From NCBI GenBank assembly GCA_024640045.1, contig JAHEFS010000009.1:1-45093 (forward strand): a stretch of 45,093 bases of DNA. Direction: 5' to 3'. Origin of the DNA: Chromatiales bacterium. Lineage in GTDB: Bacteria; Pseudomonadota; Gammaproteobacteria; Xanthomonadales; SZUA-36. Under the pieces are notes generated by a model that saw only the letters and a program-made list of their open reading frames with translations, did not search any database and was not told the DNA's origin. A program made the position numbers and the translations under genes. Of the stretch, positions 36,826-45,093 are shown one piece after another. Numbering within the stretch: position 1 is the first letter of the stretch; every line of letters starts with the position of its first letter.

Positions 36826-38148
36826 TCAACACTCCAGCGCCGGCAATCTGATACAGAACTCGAGACCGCCGGCCGAGCGGTTTCGCACGGTGATCTCGCC
36901 ACGATGACGGCGTATCGCTGCCGCCGCGATGGCCAGGCCAAGCCCGTGCCCACCTGATTGCCGGTCCCGGGCTTCCTGGACGCGATAAAACGGTTCGAAA
37001 ATCCGCTCCAGTTGTTGCGCAGGCAGCCCAGGTCCGTTGTCCGCCACGCATATCCGGGTGTCGCCCGACTCATCCTGTTCCGCGCTCAGATCAATGCCCT
37101 TTAGCGGGTCGGTATGCAACAAGGCATTGCGCAGCAGGTTCTCCACTGCCCGCCAGATCAACTCACGATCTGCCTTGACCGGCATGGGTCCGGCCGCTTG
37201 CAAACACACCCCGGGACTGCCCTCCGGCGCCTCGTAGTTAACCATGCCCTGCAGGTCTGACAACAGTTCGCACAGATCGAATTCCTCCGTGCGCAAGGGA
37301 CTGGTCTCCGAGGAATCACGAAGCAGTCCAAGCACTTCATCAATCAGGGTTTCCAGTCGCTCGCTTTCCAGCTCAAGCCGATCCAGTTCACCTTCAACTA
37401 CCCCGGCACCGCGATTTCGCGCAATCTCCAACGCCACCCGCATGCGCGCCAGCGGTGAACGCAGTTCATGGCTGACATCCCGGAGCAGTCGCCGGTTGGC
37501 TGACTGGAACTCCTGCAGCCGGGCGGCCATTTCGTCAAGATCACGAGCAAGCTGCCCAAACTCGTCACGCCTGCCCTGAAGCGGGTCGCCCACGCGGGCC
37601 GCGAGGTCTCCTGCAGCCAATTTCCGGCTGGCCCGGCCAAGTTGTTCCAGCGGACGCGATAAATAGCGGGCGAGGAACCAGCTGAGCAGAGCACTGACGA
37701 GCCCCGCCGTGAGCAAACGGTGCAGCACGCCCGGCCAACCCGGTTCAAGCAAAGCACCGGGCGACATGCGGTTAAGAACGATGACATCGAATTCCTGACC
37801 GGAACGGCTGCTTACGTGTTTTCGCGAGTACTTCACCCGGCCCTTCTTCAGGTGCTCCAGCCCCCGCTCACGCCCCAATAACTCGCTGTCGCCCTCGAAA
37901 ACGTAAAGGTGATTGCGGATATGCCGCGGTTGTCGCTTGATCAGTTCGCGGGCCGCGCCCTTATCATTGCGTTCCAGTGCGCGAAACAGCTTTCCTTCGA
38001 CCTGCTCGACGCTGCGATTGAACATCTCCAGCCGCATGTCCGGCGGCTCGTTGGCTACCAGGCTCGCGTTGACCCAGGCCATCAAGGCCGCAAACACCAT
38101 GATGCTCAGCCACAGGGCCAGGAACAGTTTCCAGAACAACCGCGGCAT
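36826..38148 (-). CDS. cpxA: Envelope-stress sensor kinase CpxA-like
   Basis: Membrane histidine kinase of 440 residues. Transmembrane segments about 6-28 and 142-160 flank a periplasmic sensor of some 110 residues, rich in Arg/Lys. A HAMP domain follows (about 161-215), then H-box LLRDVSHELRSPLARMR with His227, N-box VENLLRNALLHTD, and DNGPGLP and GGHGLGLAIAAAA. The phosphorylation and HAMP segments resemble CpxA. It starts 3 bases after cpxR and ends 11 bases from convergent epmA. The periplasmic domain is not obviously like that of E. coli CpxA, so the exact signal may differ. Confidence 0.85.
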   Translation of the reverse strand: MPRLFWKLFLALWLSIMVFAALMAWVNASLVANEPPDMRLEMFNRSVEQVEGKLFRALERNDKGAARELIKRQPRHIRNHLYVFEGDSELLGRERGLEHLKKGRVKYSRKHVSSRSGQEFDVIVLNRMSPGALLEPGWPGVLHRLLTAGLVSALLSWFLARYLSRPLEQLGRASRKLAAGDLAARVGDPLQGRRDEFGQLARDLDEMAARLQEFQSANRRLLRDVSHELRSPLARMRVALEIARNRGAGVVEGELDRLELESERLETLIDEVLGLLRDSSETSPLRTEEFDLCELLSDLQGMVNYEAPEGSPGVCLQAAGPMPVKADRELIWRAVENLLRNALLHTDPLKGIDLSAEQDESGDTRICVADNGPGLPAQQLERIFEPFYRVQEARDRQSGGHGLGLAIAAAAIRRHRGEITVRNRSAGGLEFCIRLPALEC

Positions 38149-38151
38149 GGC

Positions 38152-38847
38152 CTAGTCCCGGCCCACAGCGGCCACGCGATACTGATAGCCGATGCCTCTT
38201 ACGGTCTCGATTCGGTTCTCTCCGCGACAGGACACACCCAGTTTGCGCCGCAGGTTACTCACGTGCATATCGATACTGCGGTCGTATCGGACGGGCTCGC
38301 GGCCCAGGGCCGCCAGGTAAAGATCACGCTTGTTGACGGGCATACCGGGATGCGCCAATAGCGCCTGCAGCACGCTGAACTCGGTGCTGGTCAGATCGAG
38401 CTTTCGATTCGCGCATATGACTTCGCGGGTACCCGGGTCCAGTTGAAGATCATCGACACGAATGAGTTCGGGTCCCTTGGCACCTTGGGAGCGGCGCAGG
38501 ACCGCTCGCAGTCGAGCGACCAGTTCCCGGGGATTGCACGGCTTCGGCAGGTAGTCGTCGGCGCCTAATTCCAGACCCAGGATACGATCGAGGTCATCGC
38601 CCCGAGCAGTCAGCATCACGACCGGCAGGCCCGATTGCTGCCTGAGCGCCTTCAATACATCGAGACCGTTCATGCGCGGCATCATGATGTCCAGCACCAA
38701 CGCGTCCAGCCCCGGTTCGACTGCTGTCTCCAGTGCCTTCGCCCCATTGTGGGCGAATCGCACGGCGAATCCTTCCTGCTCCAGGTATTCACCCAGTAGT
38801 GCGCACAGCTCAGTATCGTCGTCAGCAATCAATATGGTTTCAGGCAT
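38152..38847 (-). CDS. cpxR: Response regulator CpxR-like
   Basis: OmpR-family regulator of 231 residues. Acid pocket IADDD, phospho-acceptor Asp53 (LVLDIMMPRMNGLDVLK), TAR and LPKPCNPREL. The DNA-binding domain includes LDLTSTEFSVLQALL and DRSIDMHVSNLRRKLG, the CpxR-type recognition helix region. The gene pair cpxRA, the divergent Spy/CpxP-like gene and a perfect CpxR box between them support the name. Start ATG at 38847. Confidence 0.88.
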   Translation of the reverse strand: MPETILIADDDTELCALLGEYLEQEGFAVRFAHNGAKALETAVEPGLDALVLDIMMPRMNGLDVLKALRQQSGLPVVMLTARGDDLDRILGLELGADDYLPKPCNPRELVARLRAVLRRSQGAKGPELIRVDDLQLDPGTREVICANRKLDLTSTEFSVLQALLAHPGMPVNKRDLYLAALGREPVRYDRSIDMHVSNLRRKLGVSCRGENRIETVRGIGYQYRVAAVGRD

Positions 38848-38874
38848 GCAGACATCATCATTTCAGGTGACTCG

Positions 38875-38880
38875 ATTGTA
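38875..38880 (-). promoter_or_regulatory. -10 element of cpxRA
   Basis: TACAAT on the minus strand with no recognisable -35. With a transcript start near 38868, the CpxR box centre is about 46 bases upstream, where an activator would stand in for the -35. Suggests autoregulation. Confidence 0.5.
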
Positions 38881-38906
38881 GCCAATCCCCTCCTCAGCGG
38901 TGATGA

Positions 38907-38921
38907 TTTACACGTTTTTAC
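38907..38921 (-). promoter_or_regulatory. CpxR box between cpxRA and the Spy/CpxP-like gene
   Basis: On the minus strand the 15 bases read GTAAA-AACGT-GTAAA, an exact match to the CpxR consensus GTAAA-N5-GTAAA. On the plus strand a perfect TTGACA (38928-38933) begins 7 bases after it, giving a possible -35 for the Spy/CpxP-like gene, though its -10 is unclear. Confidence 0.85.
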
Positions 38922-39021
38922 CCAGGCTTGACACTTGTAGACACTGGCCTGTTGTCTCATACCCTGCAAGCCAAGCAGCCCGATTTCCCGGGTTGAGGCA
39001 TCGACCGCGAGGAAATGAACC

Positions 39022-39531
39022 TTGAACAAATTGCTTACAACACTGCTGATAGCCACCTTGCTGGCACTTTCCACCCTATCGTTCGCCAAGGGCCCCGACC
39101 ACGACCGCAGAGGTTCCGACCGTGACAAGCCGCTGCCGATGCAGGTGGTCGAACGTATGCATAAGGTGCTGAAGAAACTGGACCTGAGCGAAGAACAGAA
39201 GACGGCAATCAAGACTGAATTCCAATCGATGAAAGAGGACGTCAAGCCGTTACTGCAGGAAGTGCACCAGGGGCGATCCGAGTTGCACGAGTTACTGATC
39301 GCCGATGACTATGATGCTGCCGCTGTCTCGGCGCTGGCTGATCGACAGGGCGCCGCTACCGCCGACATGGTGCGGATCACGGCCGCGACCGTGCACTCGG
39401 TGATGGGGAAACTGACAGACGCGCAACGGGCCCAGATGGCCGAAATGCGGGAAGAGCGCCACGATCGCATGGCCAAACGCGTGGAGCACATGCACAAGCG
39501 CCTGGAACAGCGCGACAACCGCGGCGGCTGA
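39022..39531 (+). CDS. Spy/CpxP-like periplasmic protein
   Basis: Small periplasmic protein of the Spy/CpxP (LTXXQ) type, a chaperone or inhibitor of CpxA. 169 residues; signal peptide 1-22 ending SFA. The mature part is highly charged and helical: KLDLSEEQKTAIKTEFQSM and LTDAQRAQMAEMREERHDRMAK are the paired LTxxQ-like segments. It ends in a His/Arg-rich tail, suggesting metal binding (inference). The start is TTG at 39022 with GAGGA 8 bases upstream; no in-frame ATG exists near the signal peptide. Divergent from cpxRA and likely CpxR-controlled. Confidence 0.88.
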   Translation: MNKLLTTLLIATLLALSTLSFAKGPDHDRRGSDRDKPLPMQVVERMHKVLKKLDLSEEQKTAIKTEFQSMKEDVKPLLQEVHQGRSELHELLIADDYDAAAVSALADRQGAATADMVRITAATVHSVMGKLTDAQRAQMAEMREERHDRMAKRVEHMHKRLEQRDNRGG

Positions 39532-39542
39532 ACCCCTTGTTC

Positions 39543-39579
39543 CCAACTGCCCCGGAACCCGTTCCGGGGCAGCAGTTGG
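39543..39579. terminator. Bidirectional hairpin between the Spy-like gene and phoU
   Basis: An 11-bp perfect stem CTGCCCCGGAA/TTCCGGGGCAG (39547-39557, 39562-39572) with a 4-base loop, and an alternative outer arm CCAACTG/CAGTTGG. It lies in the 53-base gap between convergent genes. No long T tract, but the stem is strong. Confidence 0.65.
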
Positions 39580-39584
39580 TCACA

Positions 39585-40301
39585 CTAGCTGGCTTCCAGT
39601 TCCCGTTCATAGTCATCCAGGCTGACATGCCTGACATCCTTTCCCAGCACCAGGTAAATCACGTATTCAGCAATATTTTCGCAGCGATCACCCATGCGCT
39701 CCATGGCACGCGCCGCCCACAATACGTTCATCATGGTCGGAATCTGGGTTGGGTCCTGGGCCATGTGGGTCATCAGTTGACGGGTAATGACCTGGTACTT
39801 GATGTCCACCTTGTGGTCCAGTTTCGCCACCGCCACCGCCGAACGGGCATCCGTCCGGGCAAAGGCATCGAGGACGGAGTGCAGCATACCCTTGACCAGT
39901 TCACCCATGTGTTCCAGTTCCTGGCGAATTTCCTCGTCCAGAGCGCCTTCCAGTTCCTCGTGTACCATCTTGGCCACGCGCTTGACTTCATCCCCGATGC
40001 GCTCGAGGTCAGTAATCGTCTTGATAACAGCCATGACCAGGCGCAGGTCGGAGGCGGCCGGCTGGCGGCGGGCGACGATGCGTGTGCACTCCTCGTCGAT
40101 TTCCACTTCCAACGCGTTCACCCGCACGTCATTCTTGACCACTTCCCTGGCAAGCCGGTTGTCATTGTTGATCAGCGCGGAAATGGCCCGACCGAGTTGC
40201 TCTTCGACCACGCCGCCCATTTGCAGGACTTTGCTGCGGACCTCTTCCAGGTCCTCGTTAAACTGGCGGGAAATGTGTTCACCCAAGTGCAGATTGCTCA
40301 T
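39585..40301 (-). CDS. phoU: Phosphate signalling protein PhoU
   Basis: Cytoplasmic metal-binding three-helix-bundle protein that couples the Pst transporter to PhoR and shuts off the Pho regulon when phosphate is plentiful. 238 residues with two PhoU repeats; visible motifs are LEEVRSKVLQMGGVVEEQL, EIDEECTRIVARRQPAASDLRLVMAVIKTITDLERIGDEVKRVAKM, and WAARAMERMGDRCENIAEYVIYL. Last gene of pstC-pstA-pstB-phoU, 31 bases after pstB. Confidence 0.96.
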   Translation of the reverse strand: MSNLHLGEHISRQFNEDLEEVRSKVLQMGGVVEEQLGRAISALINNDNRLAREVVKNDVRVNALEVEIDEECTRIVARRQPAASDLRLVMAVIKTITDLERIGDEVKRVAKMVHEELEGALDEEIRQELEHMGELVKGMLHSVLDAFARTDARSAVAVAKLDHKVDIKYQVITRQLMTHMAQDPTQIPTMMNVLWAARAMERMGDRCENIAEYVIYLVLGKDVRHVSLDDYERELEAS

Positions 40302-40332
40302 ATGTTTTTCCTGACTGGCCGGCGTGCTGACA

Positions 40333-41160
40333 TCAGCCGTAACGGCCGGTTATGTAGTCCTCGGTTTGCTTGATTCTTGGATTCGTAAAGACCTGATCGG
40401 TTTCTCCGAATTCGATCAATTCACCCAGGTACATGAAGGCCGTGTGATCGGAAACCCTCGCAGCCTGCTGCATGTTGTGGGTGACGATGATAATGGTGTA
40501 CTCCTGCTTCAGTTCGTTGATCAGTTCTTCGACCTTGAGCGTCGAAATAGGGTCCAGTGCGGAGCAAGGCTCATCCAGCAGGATCACCTTGGGCTGCACC
40601 GCAATGGCACGCGCAATCACCAGGCGCTGCTGTTGTCCACCGGACAGGCCAAAGGCGGAGTCGTTCAAGCGGTCCTTGACTTCGTCCCACAAGGCAGCGC
40701 CGCGCAAGGCCCACTCGACGGTCTCATCGAGTTGTCGGCGGCGATTCATGCCCTGGATGCGAAGGCCATAGGCAACGTTTTCATAAATCGACTTGGGAAA
40801 CGGATTGGGCTTCTGGAAGACCATGCCGACCTGGCGACGTAATTCTGCCACGTCGACCTCGCTGGCCAGGATATTTCGCCCGCCCAGGGTGATACCACCC
40901 TCAATGCGGCAGATGTCAATCAGGTCATTCAACCGATTGAAACAGCGCAACAGGGTCGACTTTCCGCAACCGGAGGGGCCAATGAACGCGGTGACTTTTT
41001 TCTCCGCGATATCCAGGTCCACGTCCTTCAAAGCCTGATTGCTGCCGTACCAGAGGTTCAAACGGTTGACCTCCACCGCGACACGGCCCAGGTCCAGACC
41101 CGGCTGGGTCACGGGTGAGGGGCGGATGTTCTTCAGGGGTAAGCGATGCGTCTCGTTCAT
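40333..41160 (-). CDS. pstB: Phosphate ABC transporter ATPase PstB
   Basis: ATP-binding subunit of the Pst importer. 275 residues. Walker [10 protein letters not shown] (61-69), Q-loop [19 protein letters not shown], signature LSGGQQQRL (172-180), Walker B VILLDEP (192-198), H-loop THNMQQA. An extra 20-residue N-terminal leader precedes the usual start. Overlaps the pstA stop by one base (TAATG). Confidence 0.97.
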   Translation of the reverse strand: MNETHRLPLKNIRPSPVTQPGLDLGRVAVEVNRLNLWYGSNQALKDVDLDIAEKKVTAFIGPSGCGKSTLLRCFNRLNDLIDICRIEGGITLGGRNILASEVDVAELRRQVGMVFQKPNPFPKSIYENVAYGLRIQGMNRRRQLDETVEWALRGAALWDEVKDRLNDSAFGLSGGQQQRLVIARAIAVQPKVILLDEPCSALDPISTLKVEELINELKQEYTIIIVTHNMQQAARVSDHTAFMYLGELIEFGETDQVFTNPRIKQTEDYITGRYG

Positions 41161-42815
41161 TACACTTCCAATCCACGGTACTTTTCGCGCAAACGATTCC
41201 TGATGGCAATCGCCACCAGGTTCAATAAAACAGTGACCACGACCAGTAGCAAGGCCGTAGCGTAGACCAGCGGCCTGGCGGCTTCGACGTTGGGACTCTG
41301 GAAACCGACGTCGTAGATGTGAAACCCGAGGTGCATGAACTTGCGTTCAGCGTGCAGAAACGGGAAATTGCCGTCCAGTGGCAGTGACGGGGCCAGTTTG
41401 ACCACCCCGACCAGCATCAGTGGGGCGACTTCACCGGCCGCCCGCGCCACGGCCAGGATCATGCCGGTCATGATGCCGGGGCTGGCCATCGGCAGGACAG
41501 TGCGCCAAAGGGTCTCCCAGCGGGTGGCACCCAAAGCCAGGCTGCCTTCGCGGACACTTCGCGGAATTCTGGCCAGGCCCTCCTCCGTGCTGACAATGAC
41601 CACGGGAAGGGTCAACAGCGCCAGGGTCAGCGCCGCCCAGAACAAACCACCGGTGCCATAAGTCGGTGCAGGCAAGGCCTCCGGGAAAAACAAGCGGTCG
41701 ATGCTGCCACCCAGCGTGTAGATGAAAAATCCCAGGCCGAAAACGCCATAAACGATAGACGGCACGCCCGCGAGGTTATTGACGGCGATACGTATGATCC
41801 GCGTCAGCCAACCCTGCCGGGCATACTCCTTCAGATAAACGGCAGCAATCACGCCCAGCGGCGTCACCAGCACGCTCATCAGCAACACCATCAGGATGGT
41901 ACCGAAAATCGCCGGAAAGATGCCGCCCTCGGTATTGGCTTCCCGTGGGTCTTCCATGACAAATTCCCACACTTTGACCAGGTAATGCGACAGCTTGGCT
42001 GGCAGACTCATATCATTCGGCAGCCAGGCATCAAGGATGGTGTGCAGGGGCAACTCCACTTCCGTTCCGTCCGCTGTGCGCATGACCACCGAGCCTTGCC
42101 GAACCTGCTCATTCAGTGCCAGCAGATCCTGCTCCAGGCGTTGATACCCGGCCAGCAAGGCGTCCCTTTCCCGGGCCAGGGCGGCCAAGGCGACAGGGTC
42201 ACCATCACCCTCGATCTCCATGCGCCGCTCACGCAGGCGCAGACGTTCGAGTTGGTAATTGATCCGCCCAATGTCGTTTTCCAAGTCGTCGACTTTTGCT
42301 CGCAAAGCGTCGATCGCAACCAGCAGTTGTTGAAAATACGCCCAGGCATCGGAAGGGGTGACCAGTTCGCCCTGCTCCCGGATCCCGACCAACCGACCGA
42401 TGAACGTACCCCATTCAGTGCGCTCCAGCACGGCCAGGCTGGCGGGCTGGCTGCGATCGATCACGACCGGCTCGATCACCCAGGAGAAATCCTCTCCGGT
42501 GAGATCCCGGTTGCCGGTTTTCAGCAAGGTGCGCTGAACGGTATCCAGCCCGGCATCGATGTCGAGCCCCGATTCCCGCAAACGTTCCGCCAGCACGGCC
42601 TCTCTGTCGCTGACCAGGCCAGCCACGACACGCTGCGTTCCATCAGGCGCTTGCAAGGTCAACTCATCGACATGGGCAGGCCAGAAGTGACCCAGTCCGC
42701 GCCAGGCGATCAACGACAGCAAGCCGACCACCAGCAGGATACTGGAACTCACGGCCGCAGCATTCAGCCATACCCAAGGGGCTCCGCTCGCAATCCATTG
42801 CTGGACATTCTTCAT
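41160..42815 (-). CDS. pstA: Phosphate ABC transporter permease PstA, long form
   Basis: 551 residues against about 296 in E. coli. One N-terminal transmembrane segment (about 17-38), then a periplasmic insert of about 250 residues (45-295), which includes a long predicted coiled coil (about 157-242, with [18 protein letters not shown] and [15 protein letters not shown]). The ordinary permease core follows (about 300-545), with the EAA-type loop [20 protein letters not shown] that docks PstB. The core is intact, so transport is likely. The insert is characteristic of a less-studied Pst variant; I do not know its role. It starts 10 bases after pstC. Confidence 0.93.
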   Translation of the reverse strand: MKNVQQWIASGAPWVWLNAAAVSSSILLVVGLLSLIAWRGLGHFWPAHVDELTLQAPDGTQRVVAGLVSDREAVLAERLRESGLDIDAGLDTVQRTLLKTGNRDLTGEDFSWVIEPVVIDRSQPASLAVLERTEWGTFIGRLVGIREQGELVTPSDAWAYFQQLLVAIDALRAKVDDLENDIGRINYQLERLRLRERRMEIEGDGDPVALAALARERDALLAGYQRLEQDLLALNEQVRQGSVVMRTADGTEVELPLHTILDAWLPNDMSLPAKLSHYLVKVWEFVMEDPREANTEGGIFPAIFGTILMVLLMSVLVTPLGVIAAVYLKEYARQGWLTRIIRIAVNNLAGVPSIVYGVFGLGFFIYTLGGSIDRLFFPEALPAPTYGTGGLFWAALTLALLTLPVVIVSTEEGLARIPRSVREGSLALGATRWETLWRTVLPMASPGIMTGMILAVARAAGEVAPLMLVGVVKLAPSLPLDGNFPFLHAERKFMHLGFHIYDVGFQSPNVEAARPLVYATALLLVVVTVLLNLVAIAIRNRLREKYRGLEV

Positions 42816-42825
42816 CGGCGGCGCC

Positions 42826-45078
42826 TCACAGCGAGCTGTACTTTTCGCGCAAGCGCTGTCGAATCAGTTCTGCGCCCGTGTTGACGACGAAGGTGAACAG
42901 GAACAGCACCAGTGCCGCCAGGAACAGGATGCGGTAATGAGAACTGGCCACTTCCGATTCAGGCATTTCAACCGCGATATTCGCAGCCAGCGTTCTCATT
43001 CCCTCGAATATGTTCCAGTCCATCAACGGCGTATTACCCGTGGCCATCAGCACGATCATGGTTTCTCCCACGGCGCGGCCGAGGCCAATCATCAAGCCGG
43101 AAAAGATTCCGGGGCTGGCAGTTGGCAGCACCACGCGGACCAGGGTTTGCCAGCGCGTCGCGCCCAGTGCCAGAGAGCCGTCGGACAGGGACTTCGGAAC
43201 ACCAAAGACAGCGTCTTCCGCGATCGAAAATATCGTTGGAATGACCGCGAATCCCATGGCAATACCGACCACCAATGCGTTCCGCTGGTCATAGGAGATT
43301 CCTGCTTGCTGGCTGAACCAGTTACGCAGATTGCCACCAAAAAACACATGCTCGATGGGAACCGCCAAGGCCATTGCAGCAATTACAAGGATCACGATCA
43401 CCGGCAGCAGCAAGGCCGATTCCCAACCCTCGACCCCCCCCACGAACCAGTGCGCCGGGCGACAGGTCCAGAGGTAGGAAAAAGCCAGCAGCCCCAGCGG
43501 CAATACGATCAAGACAGCAAAAATTCCCGCGAGGTTATCTTCAACGAACGGCGCAAACCAAAGGCCGGCCAGGAACCCGAGAATGACCGTGGGCAATGCG
43601 GCCATGATTTCGATCATCGGTTTGACTACTTGCCGCATTGGCGGCGCCATGAAGTAAGCCGTGTAAGCAGCGCCCAGCAGGGCCAGCGGTACCGCGAACA
43701 ACATCGCGTAAAGAGCGGCTTTGAAGGTCCCGAAAGCCAGGGGCGTCAGGCTGAACTTGGGTTCGAACTCGTTGGTGGCCGCCGAGGATTGCCAGACGTA
43801 TTCCGGCTCGCTGTAGTTCTCGTACCAGACCTTGCGCCACAGTGATCTGAGGGAAACTTCCGGATGTTCATTGTCGATATTCAGCATGGCCAGCGTGCCA
43901 CCAGGCTCCAAAATCAGCATTCCATTGGCCCGTGGTGATAAAGCCAGCGCCGCGGGAAGGCCACCGCCCAGTGCACGCATTAATACCAGGCGTTCTGAAG
44001 TGCTGTGGAATATACCCAGGTTGCCGCCCTCATCGATGACAGCGAAGCCCTTGCGGCGTTGCTCGGGTACGATGCGACTAATGGCTTGCTCATGCGCCGT
44101 GAACCGGCGTACCTCCCTGAGCTGGGGTTGATTCTCCCCATCGCGTACAGGAAACAACTGCGTCACCGTTCCACTGGCGTCACCGGCCAGTACGGAGATC
44201 CCTCCCAGCAACATGCTCAGTGCGGTGATGGGGAACTCGCTGACCCGAAGTTCCTGCATTTTCTCGAGAGCCGGCAAGCTGAATCGGTGCAAGAATCCTT
44301 TTCCATCGGCCGCGTAGAGCCACCTGTGATCACCACTGATGGCCAGCCCAGTGGGTGTGAAATCGACACCGGCCGCCTGTACAACGGAATCAAGCTGGAC
44401 CTCCCCGGTCAGGAAGTTCTCATTTTTGGTATTCCACTCCACGTAAATCGATGATTCGTCGTAGGCAGCAATGACCAGTTCGCCCGAGGTATCCGACACC
44501 GCCAGACCGCCCAGATCGCCTTCCACGCCGATCGAGCGCGGGCTTTGCCCGTAGGGTCGCACGATGGAGGGCAGAATTTTCCGATTCTCGACGCCACCGA
44601 CAAAACTCGTCTCATAACGATGCTGAAAGGTCACGATCCGTCCATCGGACAAGGCCAGTGCCACGAGGCCATTACCATCGCCGGCTGCAGCCGCGGCAAC
44701 GATTGGCGGTTCGTTCTCTGCTATGATTTCTTCAGTCTGGCTGACCCGGCCGTCATCCAGGGAGATGAATTCAGCATAGCCGTTGGCATTGAGCCGCAAG
44801 CCGACTTGCAATTGTTCCTCGACGGCCATGAAGGGGGTGGATGCCCCGGCCCAGTCGGCGTGCCGCCCCAGTTCGGACCTTTCGGCGCTGGCTGGCAGCA
44901 TGAGCGGGAAGACGACATAAAGCAGATAGAAAAAAATGAGGACAACGGCCACGATCACACCGATGCCGCCCAGCGCGATGATCCAGCGAGCAATGGAATC
45001 CTTGCGTTTGCGCCAACGGTGAAAGCGTTCCGGGCGCCCACCCCGCGAACCACCGCCGGCCAGCGGGAGAATGTTCAT
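42826..45078 (-). CDS. pstC: Phosphate ABC transporter permease PstC with periplasmic propeller-like domain
   Basis: 750 residues against about 319 in E. coli. A basic N-terminus and one transmembrane segment (about 29-61) lead to a periplasmic domain of about 385 residues (63-448). This has repeated WD40/YVTN-like blades: LVALALSDGRIVTFQH, GLAVSDTSGELVIAAYD, GLAISGDHRWLYAADGKG, VLAGDASGTVTQLF, FAVIDEGGNLGIFH and MLILEPGGTLAMLNI. The permease core (450-745) follows, with [24 protein letters not shown] as EAA loop. First gene of pstCAB-phoU; its promoter lies beyond the window, with only 15 bases visible upstream. Confidence 0.93.
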   Translation of the reverse strand: MNILPLAGGGSRGGRPERFHRWRKRKDSIARWIIALGGIGVIVAVVLIFFYLLYVVFPLMLPASAERSELGRHADWAGASTPFMAVEEQLQVGLRLNANGYAEFISLDDGRVSQTEEIIAENEPPIVAAAAAGDGNGLVALALSDGRIVTFQHRYETSFVGGVENRKILPSIVRPYGQSPRSIGVEGDLGGLAVSDTSGELVIAAYDESSIYVEWNTKNENFLTGEVQLDSVVQAAGVDFTPTGLAISGDHRWLYAADGKGFLHRFSLPALEKMQELRVSEFPITALSMLLGGISVLAGDASGTVTQLFPVRDGENQPQLREVRRFTAHEQAISRIVPEQRRKGFAVIDEGGNLGIFHSTSERLVLMRALGGGLPAALALSPRANGMLILEPGGTLAMLNIDNEHPEVSLRSLWRKVWYENYSEPEYVWQSSAATNEFEPKFSLTPLAFGTFKAALYAMLFAVPLALLGAAYTAYFMAPPMRQVVKPMIEIMAALPTVILGFLAGLWFAPFVEDNLAGIFAVLIVLPLGLLAFSYLWTCRPAHWFVGGVEGWESALLLPVIVILVIAAMALAVPIEHVFFGGNLRNWFSQQAGISYDQRNALVVGIAMGFAVIPTIFSIAEDAVFGVPKSLSDGSLALGATRWQTLVRVVLPTASPGIFSGLMIGLGRAVGETMIVLMATGNTPLMDWNIFEGMRTLAANIAVEMPESEVASSHYRILFLAALVLFLFTFVVNTGAELIRQRLREKYSSL

Positions 45079-45093
45079 GACTGCATCATATAG

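Overview
The window is a gene-dense, roughly 60% GC chromosomal segment from a gammaproteobacterium. Housekeeping gene order supports this: leuS-lptE-holA-nadD-rsfS-rlmH, maf-rng-yhdP-tldD, bamC/bcp/perM/bepA and cpxP-like/cpxRA all echo Escherichia coli order. The join of the nadD-rsfS-rlmH block directly to maf-rng-yhdP-tldD, and an NAD-type isocitrate dehydrogenase, suggest a lineage outside the Enterobacteriales, perhaps toward the Chromatiales/Xanthomonadales. That placement is inference. No insertion sequence, prophage, integrase, CRISPR array or rRNA was seen.

Layout. (1) 1-13059, all on the minus strand: a ten-gene run leuS, lptE, holA, nadD, rsfS, rlmH, maf, rng, yhdP, tldD, mostly overlapping or a few bases apart. 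tldD runs off the left edge. (2) 13183-17515: pgi, then pcnB-folK on the minus strand with a strong terminator, and on the plus strand a tRNA-Glu(CUC) and a seven-iron ferredoxin. (3) 17553-22881: bamC, peroxiredoxin bcp, a PIN-PhoH ATPase, a PerM-type permease and a FadL-like outer-membrane protein. (4) 23152-25624: NAD-type isocitrate dehydrogenase and a compact tusD-tusC-tusB-dsrC/tusE sulfur-relay operon. (5) 25840-27333: the M48 outer-membrane protease BepA.

The most distinctive part is 27376-45093, a phosphate island. It holds phoB-phoR, pstS, a putative porin, ppk and ppx (followed by epmA), and at the far right pstC-pstA-pstB-phoU on the opposite strand. Three promoters carry 19-bp Pho boxes of similar geometry (phoB, pstS, porin), and ppk has a one-half-site variant at the same spacing. 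PhoBR would therefore control sensing, capture, outer-membrane entry and polyphosphate storage from neighbouring transcription units. PstC and PstA are both far longer than the classical subunits. PstC carries a beta-propeller-like periplasmic domain of about 385 residues, and PstA a periplasmic insert of about 250 residues with a coiled coil.

Between the two phosphate blocks lies a CpxRA-type envelope-stress system with a divergent Spy/CpxP-like gene. Their shared intergenic region contains a perfect GTAAA-N5-GTAAA CpxR box.
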